DNA of 64,000 nt from Burkholderia vietnamiensis LMG 10929 (GTDB lineage: Bacteria; Pseudomonadota; Gammaproteobacteria; Burkholderiales; Burkholderiaceae), in the NCBI RefSeq assembly GCF_000959445.1, contig NZ_CP009630.1, positions 372,001-436,000 of the forward strand. Reading direction: 5' to 3'. Position numbers and translations under genes: made by a program. Shown here one piece after another: positions 41,617-50,780 of the stretch. The notes beneath the pieces were generated by a model. That model was not told where the DNA came from. It ran no database searches and saw only the letters and a list, made by a program, of their open reading frames with translations. The stretch's first letter is position 1, and each line of letters opens with the position of its first letter.

Positions 41617-41994
41617 TCAGGCGGCGGACGGTGGCGCGCGCGGTTGTGCGACGGTGAGCGGCAGCGCGCGCGGCAGGCTCTCGAAGCGGGTCGCTTCGCG
41701 GTGCTGCAGCGGCGCACGATTGGCCGCGAACGTCAGTTCGGGCGCGGGCAGGGCCGGCGTATGCGCGAGCAGGCTGCAATAGCCGCATGCCTGCAGATGG
41801 GCCTGCAGGCTCTTCGACGACGCAGCGTCGCCGTGGTCGGCATCGCTCGGCCCGGCCGTGCAGTAACCGGCGAGCAGCGCGTCGACGCGGTGTTGCGTCG
41901 TCAGCGCCTGTGAGATCGTCGGCGCGAGCGTCGTCATCAGGATGGCGAGCATCCCGATCAGACTGACGATCTTGCGGAGACGACGACTCAGCAT
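41617..41994 (-). CDS. DUF2946 membrane-associated protein
   Basis: This 125-residue protein has a hydrophobic N-terminal segment (KIVSLIGMLAILMTTLAP). A DUF2946 core follows, with a GYC segment and a CGYCSLLAHTP motif whose cysteines and histidine could bind metal. The family is often found beside copper-uptake or copper-chaperone genes. A 217-base gene-free gap separates it from copC on the same strand, so shared transcription is possible but unproved. Confidence 0.82.
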   Translation of the reverse strand: MLSRRLRKIVSLIGMLAILMTTLAPTISQALTTQHRVDALLAGYCTAGPSDADHGDAASSKSLQAHLQACGYCSLLAHTPALPAPELTFAANRAPLQHREATRFESLPRALPLTVAQPRAPPSAA

Positions 41995-42088
41995 GCGATG
42001 CGCGGCGGCATATGGAGGAAGGCGATGCTGCGGATTATGCCACGCAGCCGCCGCGGCGGCGGGCGCGGCACACGGCCGCGCGCCGCGC

Positions 42089-42391
42089 TCATTCGATCAT
42101 TTGGGCGTCGGGCACGTCGAGCACGAGGTCCGACGTCGCGACGGCCACGCACGGCAGCGTATAGCCTTCGGCCTTCTCGTCGCGGCTCAGCCCTGGCCAC
42201 TCGATCGTGTAGCGCACGCTGCCGCTGACGATCCGGCACAGGCAAGTGCGGCACGTGCCGTTGCGGCACGAGCGCGGCAGGCTGACGTGCGCGAACGCGG
42301 CGGCTTCGAGCAGCGTCAGCGAGTCGGGCGCGTCGAACGTCGCGCCGAGCGGCTCGACGCGCACGAGAGGGGGACGTTCCGGATCGGTCAT
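42089..42391 (-). CDS. [2Fe-2S] ferredoxin
   Basis: This 100-residue plant-type ferredoxin fold has the cluster motif C-x4-C-x2-C in RSCRNGTCRTCLCRI (near residues 41-55), with the fourth cysteine in YTLPCVAV. It is an electron carrier for an unidentified oxygenase or reductase; none is adjacent. It lies 98 bases after the sigma-54 activator on the same strand and may be co-transcribed. Confidence 0.87.
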   Translation of the reverse strand: MTDPERPPLVRVEPLGATFDAPDSLTLLEAAAFAHVSLPRSCRNGTCRTCLCRIVSGSVRYTIEWPGLSRDEKAEGYTLPCVAVATSDLVLDVPDAQMIE

Positions 42392-42489
42392 GGTGAAGGC
42401 GGGCGGCAGGCGGCGGCAATGCGATGCGAGCGCCCAAGCATACCCGAAGCCGCGCGCGGCCGGCGCCGTGCAGGCCGCCGGCCGCGATC

Positions 42490-44388
42490 TCAGTGCCGGC
42501 GCAGATAGCGGTAGACGGTATTGCGCGCGAGCCCGAGCTCGCGCGCGGCAGCCGACACGTTGCCGCCGTGCCGCGCGAGCACCGCATCGATCACCGCGGC
42601 CTGGTGGCTCTGCAACGTCGTTGCCGCGCGCGTGCCGGCCGGCGCGGGCGAGCTCGCCGGCGCGTCTTCGCAGTCGAGCCAGAAATCGTCGGGCAGGTGC
42701 GCGAGCGTGATTTCGGCTTCGTCTTCGGCGAGCATGCCGGCCGTGCGCAGCACGTTGGTCATCTGCCGCAGGTTGCCGGGCCAGCGGTGGCGCAGGAATG
42801 CGTCGAGGACGTCGGCGGCGACGCGCGTCGGCATCGGCTCGCTGTGCGCGAGCCGCGCGAGGATGCGCTCCACCAGCACCGGCAGGTCGGTGCGCGCGGC
42901 GAGCGGCGGCAGCGTGACGGCGAGCCCGTTGATCCGGTAGAACAGGTCTTCGCGGAACGTGCGCTCGGCGATCATCGCGCGCAGGTCGCGGTGGGTCGCG
43001 CACACCACGCGCACGTCGACCGGCACCGCGCGTGCGCCGCCGAGCGGCATCACCGCGCGTTCCTGCAGCACGCGCATCAGCCGCACTTGCTGCGCGAGCG
43101 GCATGTCGCCGATTTCGTCGAGAAACAGCGTGCCGCCGTCGGCCTGCGCGATCTTGCCGGGGCTGCCGCGCTTGCGCGCGCCGGTGAACGCGCCGTCCTC
43201 GTAGCCGAACAGCTCGGCCTCGATCAGCGAATCGGGCAGCGCGGCGCAGTTGACGGCGACGAACGGGCCGTCGGCGCGCGGCGACGCCTGGTGCAGCGCG
43301 CGGGCGAGCCATTCCTTGCCGGTGCCCGTCTGGCCGAGGATCAGCAGCGGCAGGTCGCGGCCGCGGATCTTCGCGACCCGGTCGAGCACGGCAGCCATCC
43401 GTGCATCGCCGGTGTCGAGCGTCGCGAACGTGATCGCCTCGGGGTCGACCGCGCGCGGGCGCGCGGCGACGGGCGCCGGTGCGGGCGGCGTGACGGCGAC
43501 GGTCGTCTTGCGCGCCTCGGCGAATTCGCAGCGCGCGAGCACGCGCACGCCGGTCGACAGCGTCAACTGGAACGGCGCGCCCGGTGCACGGGCCGCCTGC
43601 TGCGCGAGCTGATTGAACTGCATGCCGAACAGCGCGTCGCAGCCGCGATGCTGCAGTGCATCGAACGTCGCGCCGAGCTGAAACTGCGCGCTGCGGTTCG
43701 CGGCGATCAGTCCGCCGTCGCGGTCGAACGCGACGAGCCCGGCGAACAGCGAGTCGACGCAATCCTCGTGGGCGTGGAAGCGCAGCCGCAGCGCTTCGGC
43801 GCAGCGGTTCGCGAACAGATGGTTCTCGATCAGCTGCGCGGACATTCGCACGAGCGCGAGCGTGTGCGGGCTGAAGCCGCGCGGATCGCCGCTCACGTCC
43901 AGCGTGCCGAGCGTGCGGCCGAACGGATCGATGATCGGTGCGCACGAGCAGGTGAGGATGTGATTCGCGCGCAGGAAGTGTTCGTCGCCGTGCACGGCGA
44001 CGGCCTGGCCCGACGCGAGCGCGGTGCCGATCGCGTTGGTGCCGCGCGTGCCTTCGGCCCACGACACGCCGGTGCACAGCGCGACGCGGTTCGCCTTCTC
44101 GATGAAGTCCGCGTCGCCGATGCTGTGCAGGATCACGCCGTCGGCATCGGTGAGGAGCACGAGGCTTTGCGTGTCGGCGATCTGCGCGTGCAGGTTCTCC
44201 ATTACCGGGCGCGCGTGGGCGAACAGCGCATGGTTCGTGTCGAGGAGTTCGCGCAGCGCGAGCCGCGACAGCGGCGAGAAATCGGGGCGCTCGTCCGCGC
44301 GCAGGCCGAGCGCCGTCGAGCGGGCGTGCGCCTGTGCGAGCAGGTCGTTGCGGCCCGCGGCGGCGGGCAGCACGAAAGGTTGAGGCAT
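42490..44388 (-). CDS. sigma-54-dependent activator of the AcoR type
   Basis: This is a 632-residue protein. An N-terminal GAF-like sensor region (about residues 60-200, SLVLLTDADGVILHSIGD and SWAEGTRGTNAIGTAL) resembles AcoR. An AAA+ domain carries Walker A GQTGTGKE, the sigma-54 contact loop GAFTGA and Walker B GGTLFLDEIGDM. A C-terminal Fis helix-turn-helix follows (GNVSAAARELGLARNTVYRY). ATG 44388 follows AGGAG. AcoR relatives activate acetoin or alcohol catabolism, but no such genes are in view, so the target lies elsewhere or is the ferredoxin downstream. Confidence 0.9.
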   Translation of the reverse strand: MPQPFVLPAAAGRNDLLAQAHARSTALGLRADERPDFSPLSRLALRELLDTNHALFAHARPVMENLHAQIADTQSLVLLTDADGVILHSIGDADFIEKANRVALCTGVSWAEGTRGTNAIGTALASGQAVAVHGDEHFLRANHILTCSCAPIIDPFGRTLGTLDVSGDPRGFSPHTLALVRMSAQLIENHLFANRCAEALRLRFHAHEDCVDSLFAGLVAFDRDGGLIAANRSAQFQLGATFDALQHRGCDALFGMQFNQLAQQAARAPGAPFQLTLSTGVRVLARCEFAEARKTTVAVTPPAPAPVAARPRAVDPEAITFATLDTGDARMAAVLDRVAKIRGRDLPLLILGQTGTGKEWLARALHQASPRADGPFVAVNCAALPDSLIEAELFGYEDGAFTGARKRGSPGKIAQADGGTLFLDEIGDMPLAQQVRLMRVLQERAVMPLGGARAVPVDVRVVCATHRDLRAMIAERTFREDLFYRINGLAVTLPPLAARTDLPVLVERILARLAHSEPMPTRVAADVLDAFLRHRWPGNLRQMTNVLRTAGMLAEDEAEITLAHLPDDFWLDCEDAPASSPAPAGTRAATTLQSHQAAVIDAVLARHGGNVSAAARELGLARNTVYRYLRRH

Positions 44389-44696
44389 GTGTCGTCTCCT
44401 GTCGGCCGCGGGCGGCGCCGAAGCGCGTGCCGGGGCACCGTGCGTCGCGGTCGGCCCGCCGTGACGCGTTGCGCGGCGCCATCCGGGCTGCGCTTGGCGG
44501 GCTGCGCCCGCGCGTCCCGGCGGCCGCGATCGATATCGCCTCATCATACAAGCGCCGCGCGCGTTGTGCGCGCCGCGTATAAACCCGTCTTGCTTTCACG
44601 CGGCCGCCTGCAATGATGGAAGTGGAGCACGCACGCGCCGTGTTCCGCATTGCAACATGCATGCGACGTGACATGCATCCGTTCGGGAGACCCATC

Positions 44697-44888
44697 ATGG
44701 TTCGGACGGAACTCAGAGTCGTGCTGGCGGCCATCGCCACTTTCATCATGCTCGGCGGCATCGGCGTCGCGATCCACGGTTTGCTGTTCGACGCGATCGA
44801 CGCCGTCCGGTACGGGGCGGCCGCAATCGCGGTGGGCGCGACGACCGCCGCGATCGCGCTCAACATCTGGCCCACCGATCCTCACTGA
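44697..44888 (+). CDS. 63-residue inner-membrane protein
   Basis: This small protein starts at ATG 44697 behind GGGAG. It has two predicted membrane helices (VVLAAIATFIMLGGIGVAI and GAAAIAVGATTAAIALNIW) and a short C-terminus. No family is recognised. An ATG at 44613 in frame would add 28 residues without a better ribosome site. Confidence 0.65.
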   Translation: MVRTELRVVLAAIATFIMLGGIGVAIHGLLFDAIDAVRYGAAAIAVGATTAAIALNIWPTDPH

Positions 44889-45130
44889 CGCCGCGCGGCG
44901 CACGCCGCTGCAGGGCGCGCTGGTCGGACGAAAATGCGCGTCGGAACGACGCACGCCCAAAATTTGCCTCCTGCGCGAAACCGTCTAAAGTGGAATGCAA
45001 CCGGCATGCATCGTCCGCGCGACAAGCCCGTGGGCGACGCCCCTGCCGGCGAGCCCGCGTCCATTTTCGTCCGGCCGGTGGCGGACGACGGACGCGGTCA
45101 CGTGTTGACTACCGGACGAAGGGCGGCGCC

Positions 45131-45418
45131 ATGCAGATCCATTTCACGAACGAGAAGCCCGAATATTCGGGGCGCGACCTGATGCTCGGATTCACGGCGC
45201 TCGTGAATGGCGAGCGCGTCAAATGCCAGATCACGGCCGAAGCGCTGGAAGACCATTTCGGCGCCGCGTCGCCGCGCTTCGAGGACATGGTCGGCGCGTA
45301 CGACCAGCATCGCGAGCGCATCGAGGCGGCCGCACGGCGGCTCTTGTCCGAAACGCGCGCGCAATGCGTGACGCTGCGCAGCGGCTACGTGCGCTTCTAC
45401 GAGGCGAACTGGCGCTGA
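45131..45418 (+). CDS. DUF1488 family protein
   Basis: This 95-residue protein begins MQIHFTNEKPEYSGRDLMLG and continues FTALVNGERVKCQITAEALEDHFG, the DUF1488 pattern. It is soluble, with no known activity. ATG 45131 follows GGGCGGCGCC, a poor ribosome site; the family start still decides it. A bidirectional terminator follows. Confidence 0.85.
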   Translation: MQIHFTNEKPEYSGRDLMLGFTALVNGERVKCQITAEALEDHFGAASPRFEDMVGAYDQHRERIEAAARRLLSETRAQCVTLRSGYVRFYEANWR

Positions 45419-45443
45419 GCCGCACGCTCGGGTAGTGACGCAG

Positions 45444-45466
45444 CGGGCGCCGAATTCCGGCGCCCG
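45444..45466. terminator. bidirectional hairpin between convergent genes
   Basis: The perfect 9-bp arms CGGGCGCCG and CGGCGCCCG flank AATTC, lying between the DUF1488 gene and the metallo-beta-lactamase-fold gene. No T-run occurs on either side, so strength is uncertain. Confidence 0.5.
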
Positions 45467-45553
45467 TGTCGTATCGGCGCGGCGCGCATGCGGCGCCGCG
45501 CGTCGCATTGCGCCCGGTTCGCGCCGCCCGAACCCGTCAGGATTCCATCGCGT

Positions 45554-46417
45554 TCAATCCGTCGCGACCAGCGCATACGCGCCGTCGGTCGCGCCGTGCG
45601 CGCGGGCGATGCGAGCGAAGCCCGTATCGGCGAGGTGCATGCCCGCGATCATCAGGTTCTCCCCAGCGGCGTGCGCGAGCGTGGCCGCGCGCGTCGCGCA
45701 TGCCAGCGACGCATCGTGGTCGAACGCGATCGACACGTCGGGGTGCGCGACCTGAACCGGCGCGAAATGCACGAGATCGCCCCAGATCAGCAGGCGCTCG
45801 CCGCGCGATTCGACGCGATAGCCGGTATGGCCGGGCGTGTGGCCCGGCAGCGGCACCGCCGCGATGCCGGGCAGCACGTTGCCGCCTGCGATGGTGCGCA
45901 GCTGCGCGCGACAGGCGTCGAACGCGCGCCGTGCCAGCTCGAAATTCCCGCGTGCGCGCTCGCTGGCGCGTTCGTATGCGTCGTGATCCAGCCAGAACGC
46001 CCGTTCCCGTTCGTGAATCAGCACCTCGGCGCGCGGGAAGGCCGGCTGTCCGCGCGCATCGAGCAGGCCGCCGATATGGTCGGGATGCGCGTGCGTCAGC
46101 AGGATCGTGTCGATGTCGCGCGCATCGATCCCGGCTTGCGACAGCGCCGCCGGCAGCAGGCCGCCCCAGTTGCGGAAGCCGCCGGCGCCGGCGTCGACCA
46201 GCACGGTCCGGCCGCCGCCGCGGATCACATAGCAGTTGATGTTGACGTCGGACGGCGCCGGCACGCCGGCCCGCTGCATGATGCCCGCGGCCGCGTCGAC
46301 GTCGATGTTCGACAGCAGATCGAGGCCGGCGCTCAGCGTGCCGTCGCTGAGCGCAATGACGGAGAAATCGCCGATCTGACGGCACGGGAACGGCGGGCGC
46401 GCAATGGACGGGTTCAT
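45554..46417 (-). CDS. metallo-beta-lactamase-fold hydrolase
   Basis: This 287-residue protein has the metal motif THAHPDHIGG near residue 110, further histidines in LPGHTPGHTGY and an aspartate in LIWGDLVHFAP. There is no signal peptide. The family includes lactonases, thioesterases and phosphodiesterases; the substrate is not evident. It is the third gene of a minus-strand operon, starting 2 bases after the tautomerase gene. Confidence 0.87.
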   Translation of the reverse strand: MNPSIARPPFPCRQIGDFSVIALSDGTLSAGLDLLSNIDVDAAAGIMQRAGVPAPSDVNINCYVIRGGGRTVLVDAGAGGFRNWGGLLPAALSQAGIDARDIDTILLTHAHPDHIGGLLDARGQPAFPRAEVLIHERERAFWLDHDAYERASERARGNFELARRAFDACRAQLRTIAGGNVLPGIAAVPLPGHTPGHTGYRVESRGERLLIWGDLVHFAPVQVAHPDVSIAFDHDASLACATRAATLAHAAGENLMIAGMHLADTGFARIARAHGATDGAYALVATD

Positions 46418-46419
46418 GG

Positions 46420-46746
46420 TCAGTTCCGGGCGTGAAGGTGGGCGCTGTCGTGGCCGAAGCAGCGGATGCGCGCGACCAAGCCGGTGTGGCGGAGAATTTC
46501 GCGGTCGAGCGAAGCCATGAATCGATCGATCAATTCGGCGGTGCGCAGTCGGCCGAGGCGAAAGCGGATCTCCGCGCTGACCGGGTGTCCGCAGCCGTGC
46601 CGCACTGGCACGAACGCGACGTGGACGGTGCCGGGCGCGGCATTCAGCACGTCGGTGCAGAGCGTGTCGCATGCCGACGACAGCGCGGCGAGGGACGTCT
46701 GCGCCGGCATGCCGGCCTCGGCGATGAAAATCGTGACGCTGGGCAT
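46420..46746 (-). CDS. tautomerase-superfamily protein
   Basis: This 108-residue protein begins MPSVTIFIAEAG, so processing would expose the N-terminal proline that is the catalytic base in 4-oxalocrotonate tautomerase and MIF relatives. The two beta-alpha-beta halves are recognisable (VHVAFVPVR, then AEIRFRLGRLRTAELIDRFM). The longer-than-60-residue form fits a fused tautomerase. The match is weak and rests on Pro1 and the pattern. It lies 12 bases after the gene upstream. Confidence 0.6.
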   Translation of the reverse strand: MPSVTIFIAEAGMPAQTSLAALSSACDTLCTDVLNAAPGTVHVAFVPVRHGCGHPVSAEIRFRLGRLRTAELIDRFMASLDREILRHTGLVARIRCFGHDSAHLHARN

Positions 46747-46758
46747 GGCCGGCTCCCG

Positions 46759-47298
46759 TCAGCGTGCGGCGGCCGTGGCCGGCGTGCCGACGAGCTGCTC
46801 GCCGATCGGCGCATAGAGCCGGATCGCCGCGCCGGCTGCGTGCGACGCGAGCCGTGCTCCGTCGCGATCGAGCACGGCCAGCCAGCGGTGGGCCGGCCGA
46901 CGATCCAGCGCGACCGCATGCAGCGCGGCGGCGGCGATGCCGGCCAGGGCGAACGGCGCGGCGTCGTCGCTCACGGCCAGCCATTGGCCGTCGGCGACGG
47001 CCGGCGCGGGCGCGGCGCTGTCGTACACGTTGCGGCGCCACTCGACGATGTGCGGCTGCCAGCGTGCGAAATTGCCGCCGCCCTTCGCGCGATACTCGGC
47101 CGACGTCAGCACGTCCGGCGCGTCGATCGTATGCAGCGCCAGATAGACGGGGCCGTCGCCGCCGAGCGCGCGAAAGCGTTGCGACGTGCGAAAGCCCGAC
47201 ACGGAGATCAGCGCGGGCAGTTTGACGCGGCTGTAGAAGTCGTTCCACTCGGCTTCGACGGCCGGCTCGGCGATGCTGCATTCAACGGCATAGATCAT
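46759..47298 (-). CDS. hypothetical protein with ferredoxin-like alpha/beta fold
   Basis: This 179-residue protein begins MIYAVECSIAEPAVEAEWND. The first 105 residues resemble dimeric alpha/beta-barrel proteins (SGFRTSQRFRALGGDGPVYL, then ALHTIDAPDVL), a fold used by EthD and NIPSNAP families. The C-terminal half has no recognisable match. It is first in a three-gene operon divergent from a LysR gene, so it is probably induced by that regulator. Confidence 0.65.
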   Translation of the reverse strand: MIYAVECSIAEPAVEAEWNDFYSRVKLPALISVSGFRTSQRFRALGGDGPVYLALHTIDAPDVLTSAEYRAKGGGNFARWQPHIVEWRRNVYDSAAPAPAVADGQWLAVSDDAAPFALAGIAAAALHAVALDRRPAHRWLAVLDRDGARLASHAAGAAIRLYAPIGEQLVGTPATAAAR

Positions 47299-47453
47299 GA
47301 CTTCTCCACGGGGGGCGAGCGGCCGTCGGCATCGGCGGGCTGGCTCGTTGATTGAGTTTTTGTCATGATAGTGAGCCGCAGAACCGCGGAAAAACGATGA
47401 TTCGTCATCGTTCAGTGACATTCGATCAAGCTGTGGCCCAACCCGGGGGAAAC

Positions 47454-48341
47454 GTGACGCGACGCAGGATTCCGAGCAACTCGGCCTTGATGGCATTCGA
47501 GGCCGCCGCGCGGCACGGCAGCTTCGCGCGGGCCGCCGACGAGCTCGCGCTGACCGAAGGCGCGATCAGCCGCCAGATCGGCCGGCTCGAGGCGTTCCTG
47601 GGCGTGGCGCTGTTCGAGCGTGTCGGCAACCGCGTGCGGGTCGTGCCGAACGGGGCGCGTTACGCGGCGCAGGTGCGCGAAGTACTGGACCGGCTCGAGC
47701 GCGACAGCCAGTACCTGATGGGGCAGGCGGGCGACGGCGGCAGCATCGACATCGCGGTGACGCCGACGTTCGCGACGCGCTGGCTGATTCCGCGGCTCGG
47801 CGGCTTCCAGGCGGAGCATCCGAACATCACCGTGCATCTGGCCGATCGGGCCGAGCCGTTCGTGCTCGCCGGCAGCGGCTTCGATGCCGCGATTCATTTC
47901 GAGCACCCGGCGTGGGCCGGCATGCATACGTACCGCTTGTGCGAGGAGGTGCTGGTGCCGGTCTGCCGCCCGTCGCTGCTCGCGGGCGGGCACCCGGACG
48001 CGCTGCTCGGCACGCTGCCGCGCCTGCACAAGCGGCAGACGCCCGATGCGTGGTCGGCCTACGTGCAGGAGACGGGATTGCCGGTCGACAACCCGGCTGC
48101 CGGCGCGCGGCACGATCTTTATTCGATGCTGATCGCCGCGGCGCTGGCCGGGCTTGGCGTCGCGCTGGTGCCGCGGCTCTACGTGGAAGCCGAGATCGCG
48201 CAGGGTTTGCTCGCGGCGCCCTGGCCGGACGGCCGCGGCGTGGTCAAGCGCTTCTGTCTCGTGGTGCCCGAAGCGCTCGAATTGGGCGACGGCCCGCTGC
48301 GTACTTTCGCGCGCTGGGTGCTTCGGCAGGCAGGCGCGTGA
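47454..48341 (+). CDS. LysR-family regulator of the GcvA type
   Basis: This protein of about 295 residues has its helix-turn-helix at the N-terminus (RRIPSNSALMAFEAAARHGS, then ADELALTEGAISRQIGRLEA). A binding domain follows with the GcvA-type segments TPTFATRWLIPRLGGF and GVALVPRLYVEAEI. GTG 47454 with GGGGGA close before it matches the usual family start; ATG 47397 would add 19 residues. It is divergent from the three-gene operon at 47298-45554, its likely target. Confidence 0.87.
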   Translation: MTRRRIPSNSALMAFEAAARHGSFARAADELALTEGAISRQIGRLEAFLGVALFERVGNRVRVVPNGARYAAQVREVLDRLERDSQYLMGQAGDGGSIDIAVTPTFATRWLIPRLGGFQAEHPNITVHLADRAEPFVLAGSGFDAAIHFEHPAWAGMHTYRLCEEVLVPVCRPSLLAGGHPDALLGTLPRLHKRQTPDAWSAYVQETGLPVDNPAAGARHDLYSMLIAAALAGLGVALVPRLYVEAEIAQGLLAAPWPDGRGVVKRFCLVVPEALELGDGPLRTFARWVLRQAGA

Positions 48342-48378
48342 TGCGGCGGCGCGTGCGCCGCATGCGCGCCCCAACGAA

Positions 48379-48400
48379 AACGCCACCCGAAGGTGGCGTT
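48379..48400 (-). terminator. intrinsic terminator of the purine permease gene
   Basis: The perfect 9-bp arms AACGCCACC and GGTGGCGTT flank CGAA. On the minus strand TTTTCGTTGG follows. It is 33 bases beyond the permease stop and could also end the convergent LysR transcript. Confidence 0.7.
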
Positions 48401-48432
48401 GCGTCATCGTGGGTCGCGCCGCGGCGCGTGCG

Positions 48433-49734
48433 TCACTCGCCGCCGAGGTAGAAGTAGCGGAACAGGAACACGGCCGCGATGATCCAGACGATCGGCTTGA
48501 CCGTGCGGGCCTGGCCGGTCAGCAGCTTCAGGCCGCCGTATGCGATGAAGCCGAACGCGACGCCGTTCGCGATCGAATACGTGAACGGCATCAGCAGCGC
48601 GGTGAGCGCGGCCGGCACGGCTTCGGTCGCGTCGTCCCACGGGACGTCGACCATCTCGCGCAGCATCAGGCACGACACGTACAGCAGCGCGGGCGCCGTC
48701 GCGTAGCCTGGCACGACGCCCGCGAGCGGCGCGATGAACAGGCAGGCGAGGAACAGCACGGCGACGGTGATCGCCGTCACGCCCGTGCGGCCGCCGGCCT
48801 GCACGCCCGAGGCGCTCTCGATGTACGCGGTGGTCGACGACGTGCCGAGCACCGAGCCCGCGACGATCGCGGTGCTGTCGGCGAGCAGCGCCTTGTTCAG
48901 GCGGTCCATCTTGCCTTCGACGAGCAGGCCGGCGCGGTTCGCGACGCCCATCAGCGTGCCGGTCGCATCGAACAGCTCGACGAGGAAGAACACGAGGATC
49001 ACGTTGATGATTCCGGTCGACAGCGCGGCGCCGATGTCGAGCTTGAACAGCGTCGCGTCGATCGACGGCGGGGCGGAGAACACGCCATGGAACTGGTTGT
49101 CGCCGAAGAAGAACGACAGGACCGTGACGCCGATGATGCCGATCAGGATCGCGCCGCGCACGCGCAGATAGTCGAGCGTGACGATCGTGAAGAAGCCGAC
49201 GATCGCGAGGATCGTGTCGTGTTTGTGCAGGTCGCCGAGCGTGACGAGGGTCGCGGGACTGCCGACGATCACGCCGGACGTCTTCAGCGAGATGATGCCG
49301 AGGAACAGGCCGATGCCGGCGGTGATCGAGATGCGCAGCGATTTCGGAATGCCGTTGACGATCGCCTCGCGCACGCGCAACAGCGTGACGAGCAGGAACA
49401 GGCAGCCGGAGATGAACACCGCGCCGAGCGCGGCCTGCCACGTGAAGCCCATGCCCTTGACGACGGTGTAGGCGAAATACGCGTTCAGGCCCATGCCGGG
49501 CGCGCACGCGATCGGATAGTTCGCGTACAGGCCCATGATGATCGACGCGAGCGCCGCGACGAGGCAGGTCGCCACGAACACCGATTCCTTCGGCATGCCG
49601 GCGTCGCCGAGAATCGCAGGGTTGACGAAGATGATGTAGGCCATCGTCAGGAACGTGGTGACGCCCGCGAGTATTTCGGTGCGGAAGTCGGTGCCGGCTT
49701 CAGCGAAGCCGAAATACCGCTTGATGGATTCCAT
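48433..49734 (-). CDS. NCS2-family purine permease (AzgA type)
   Basis: This 433-residue membrane protein has 12-14 hydrophobic segments. The AzgA/GhxP signatures are FGFAEAGTDFRTEILAGVTTFLTMAYI at the N-terminus (shared only in its parts), APGMGLNAYFAYTVV and GTSSTTAYIESASGVQAGGR. It imports hypoxanthine, guanine or adenine with protons. ATG 49734 begins the family-typical MESIKRYFGF. It is a single-gene transcript. No purine riboswitch could be recognised upstream. Confidence 0.92.
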   Translation of the reverse strand: MESIKRYFGFAEAGTDFRTEILAGVTTFLTMAYIIFVNPAILGDAGMPKESVFVATCLVAALASIIMGLYANYPIACAPGMGLNAYFAYTVVKGMGFTWQAALGAVFISGCLFLLVTLLRVREAIVNGIPKSLRISITAGIGLFLGIISLKTSGVIVGSPATLVTLGDLHKHDTILAIVGFFTIVTLDYLRVRGAILIGIIGVTVLSFFFGDNQFHGVFSAPPSIDATLFKLDIGAALSTGIINVILVFFLVELFDATGTLMGVANRAGLLVEGKMDRLNKALLADSTAIVAGSVLGTSSTTAYIESASGVQAGGRTGVTAITVAVLFLACLFIAPLAGVVPGYATAPALLYVSCLMLREMVDVPWDDATEAVPAALTALLMPFTYSIANGVAFGFIAYGGLKLLTGQARTVKPIVWIIAAVFLFRYFYLGGE

Positions 49735-50424
49735 GAAGGCGTTTCTCCGGTCGGGTTGTCGTGTTGCTTGTTGTTCGTGCCGAATTGTTGTAAGCCAGCG
49801 CGAGGCCGGCGTACTGTAACCAGCCACTATTGCGACGCTATCGGCGGATTGTAATAGCGTGGATAGCTCGGACGATATAGTCGCGGGGCGCGATCGCGCG
49901 CGTTCGCGCGGACGGCCGCAGATGCACGTTGCAGATGCACGTCGCGCGACGGCGGCGCGCATTTTACCGGTTCGGGCGAAGCGGCCGGGCGCAAACGATG
50001 GAAACGATTCGGTGGCGGGTACGACGGCGACGGCACGACGCCGTGCGGTAGAGAGGGTTCGCCTGCAAGGGCGCGCCCGCCCGAACGGGCGGGCAGCTGC
50101 GCGCGCCGGCCGTTCGGCAGGCCGGGCGGCGGCGGACATCGGGCTATGCTGCTCCGAAGCCGGCGCGTGCGCAACTGCGATTTCGCGCCGCTCGCGCGAC
50201 TGTGGTTTCTGTGTAAAAGATCGCAAGACGCCATCGCGTTAACCGGCAAGTCTTTCTACGATAGATGAACCGTGCACGCACGCCGGCCGATCGCTGCCGA
50301 CGCGGGGGAGTCGCAGTCCGTGCAGGCCAGGCGGCGAAGTGCGGTGACGGTCGTTGCGCGTTCGGGCACGCGCGACCGGTTGCGATAGCCCGATGCGGGT
50401 TCGTCCGTCATCACGGAGGTCAGC
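49735..50424. other. 690-base interval without a supported gene
   Basis: It contains the permease promoter at its left end and AT-richer sequence near 50210-50270. A tight hairpin, GCCCGCCC-GAAC-GGGCGGGC, occupies 50075-50094. Open frames here have no ribosome sites or known products. Confidence 0.5.
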
Positions 50425-50703
50425 ATGTTGAACTGGATCAGCCGTTGGGCGATGCGGCACGCCCCCACGCCGGAAAAAACCGCTGCGTCGATGCTCGTCA
50501 CGGCGCGCATGGAACTGTTCACGGCCGAACAGCGCGTCATCGATGCGAAATTACAAGCGGATTACTGGCGCACGCGTGTGTCGTTCCTCGAGGAGGTGCA
50601 AAAGCAGGGCATCGATCCGTGGGTGACCTCGCAGGCGGCGCAACGTCCGGACGTCGACACCACACCCCGCGGTACGGGCCCGCGTCTCGCCGCCAGCACC
50701 TGA
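50425..50703 (+). CDS. small hypothetical protein
   Basis: This 92-residue protein has a strong ribosome site (GGAGG seven bases before ATG 50425). The middle forms a long amphipathic helix (RMELFTAEQRVIDAKLQADY, then WRTRVSFLEEVQ), suggesting a coiled coil. The C-terminus is polar and disordered. A strong terminator follows, which supports a real single-gene transcript. No known family. Confidence 0.72.
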   Translation: MLNWISRWAMRHAPTPEKTAASMLVTARMELFTAEQRVIDAKLQADYWRTRVSFLEEVQKQGIDPWVTSQAAQRPDVDTTPRGTGPRLAAST

Positions 50704-50780
50704 CGCATGCATTGCATGTGAAAGCTGCGCAGGGCGCGCGATCGCGCGCGGCACGCAGCGGCGTGCCGCGCCACTCGAAG

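Noticed and set aside
49735..50424. Purine riboswitch upstream of the purine permease
   Set aside because: No purine aptamer core could be recognised, and the class is not typical of this group of bacteria.
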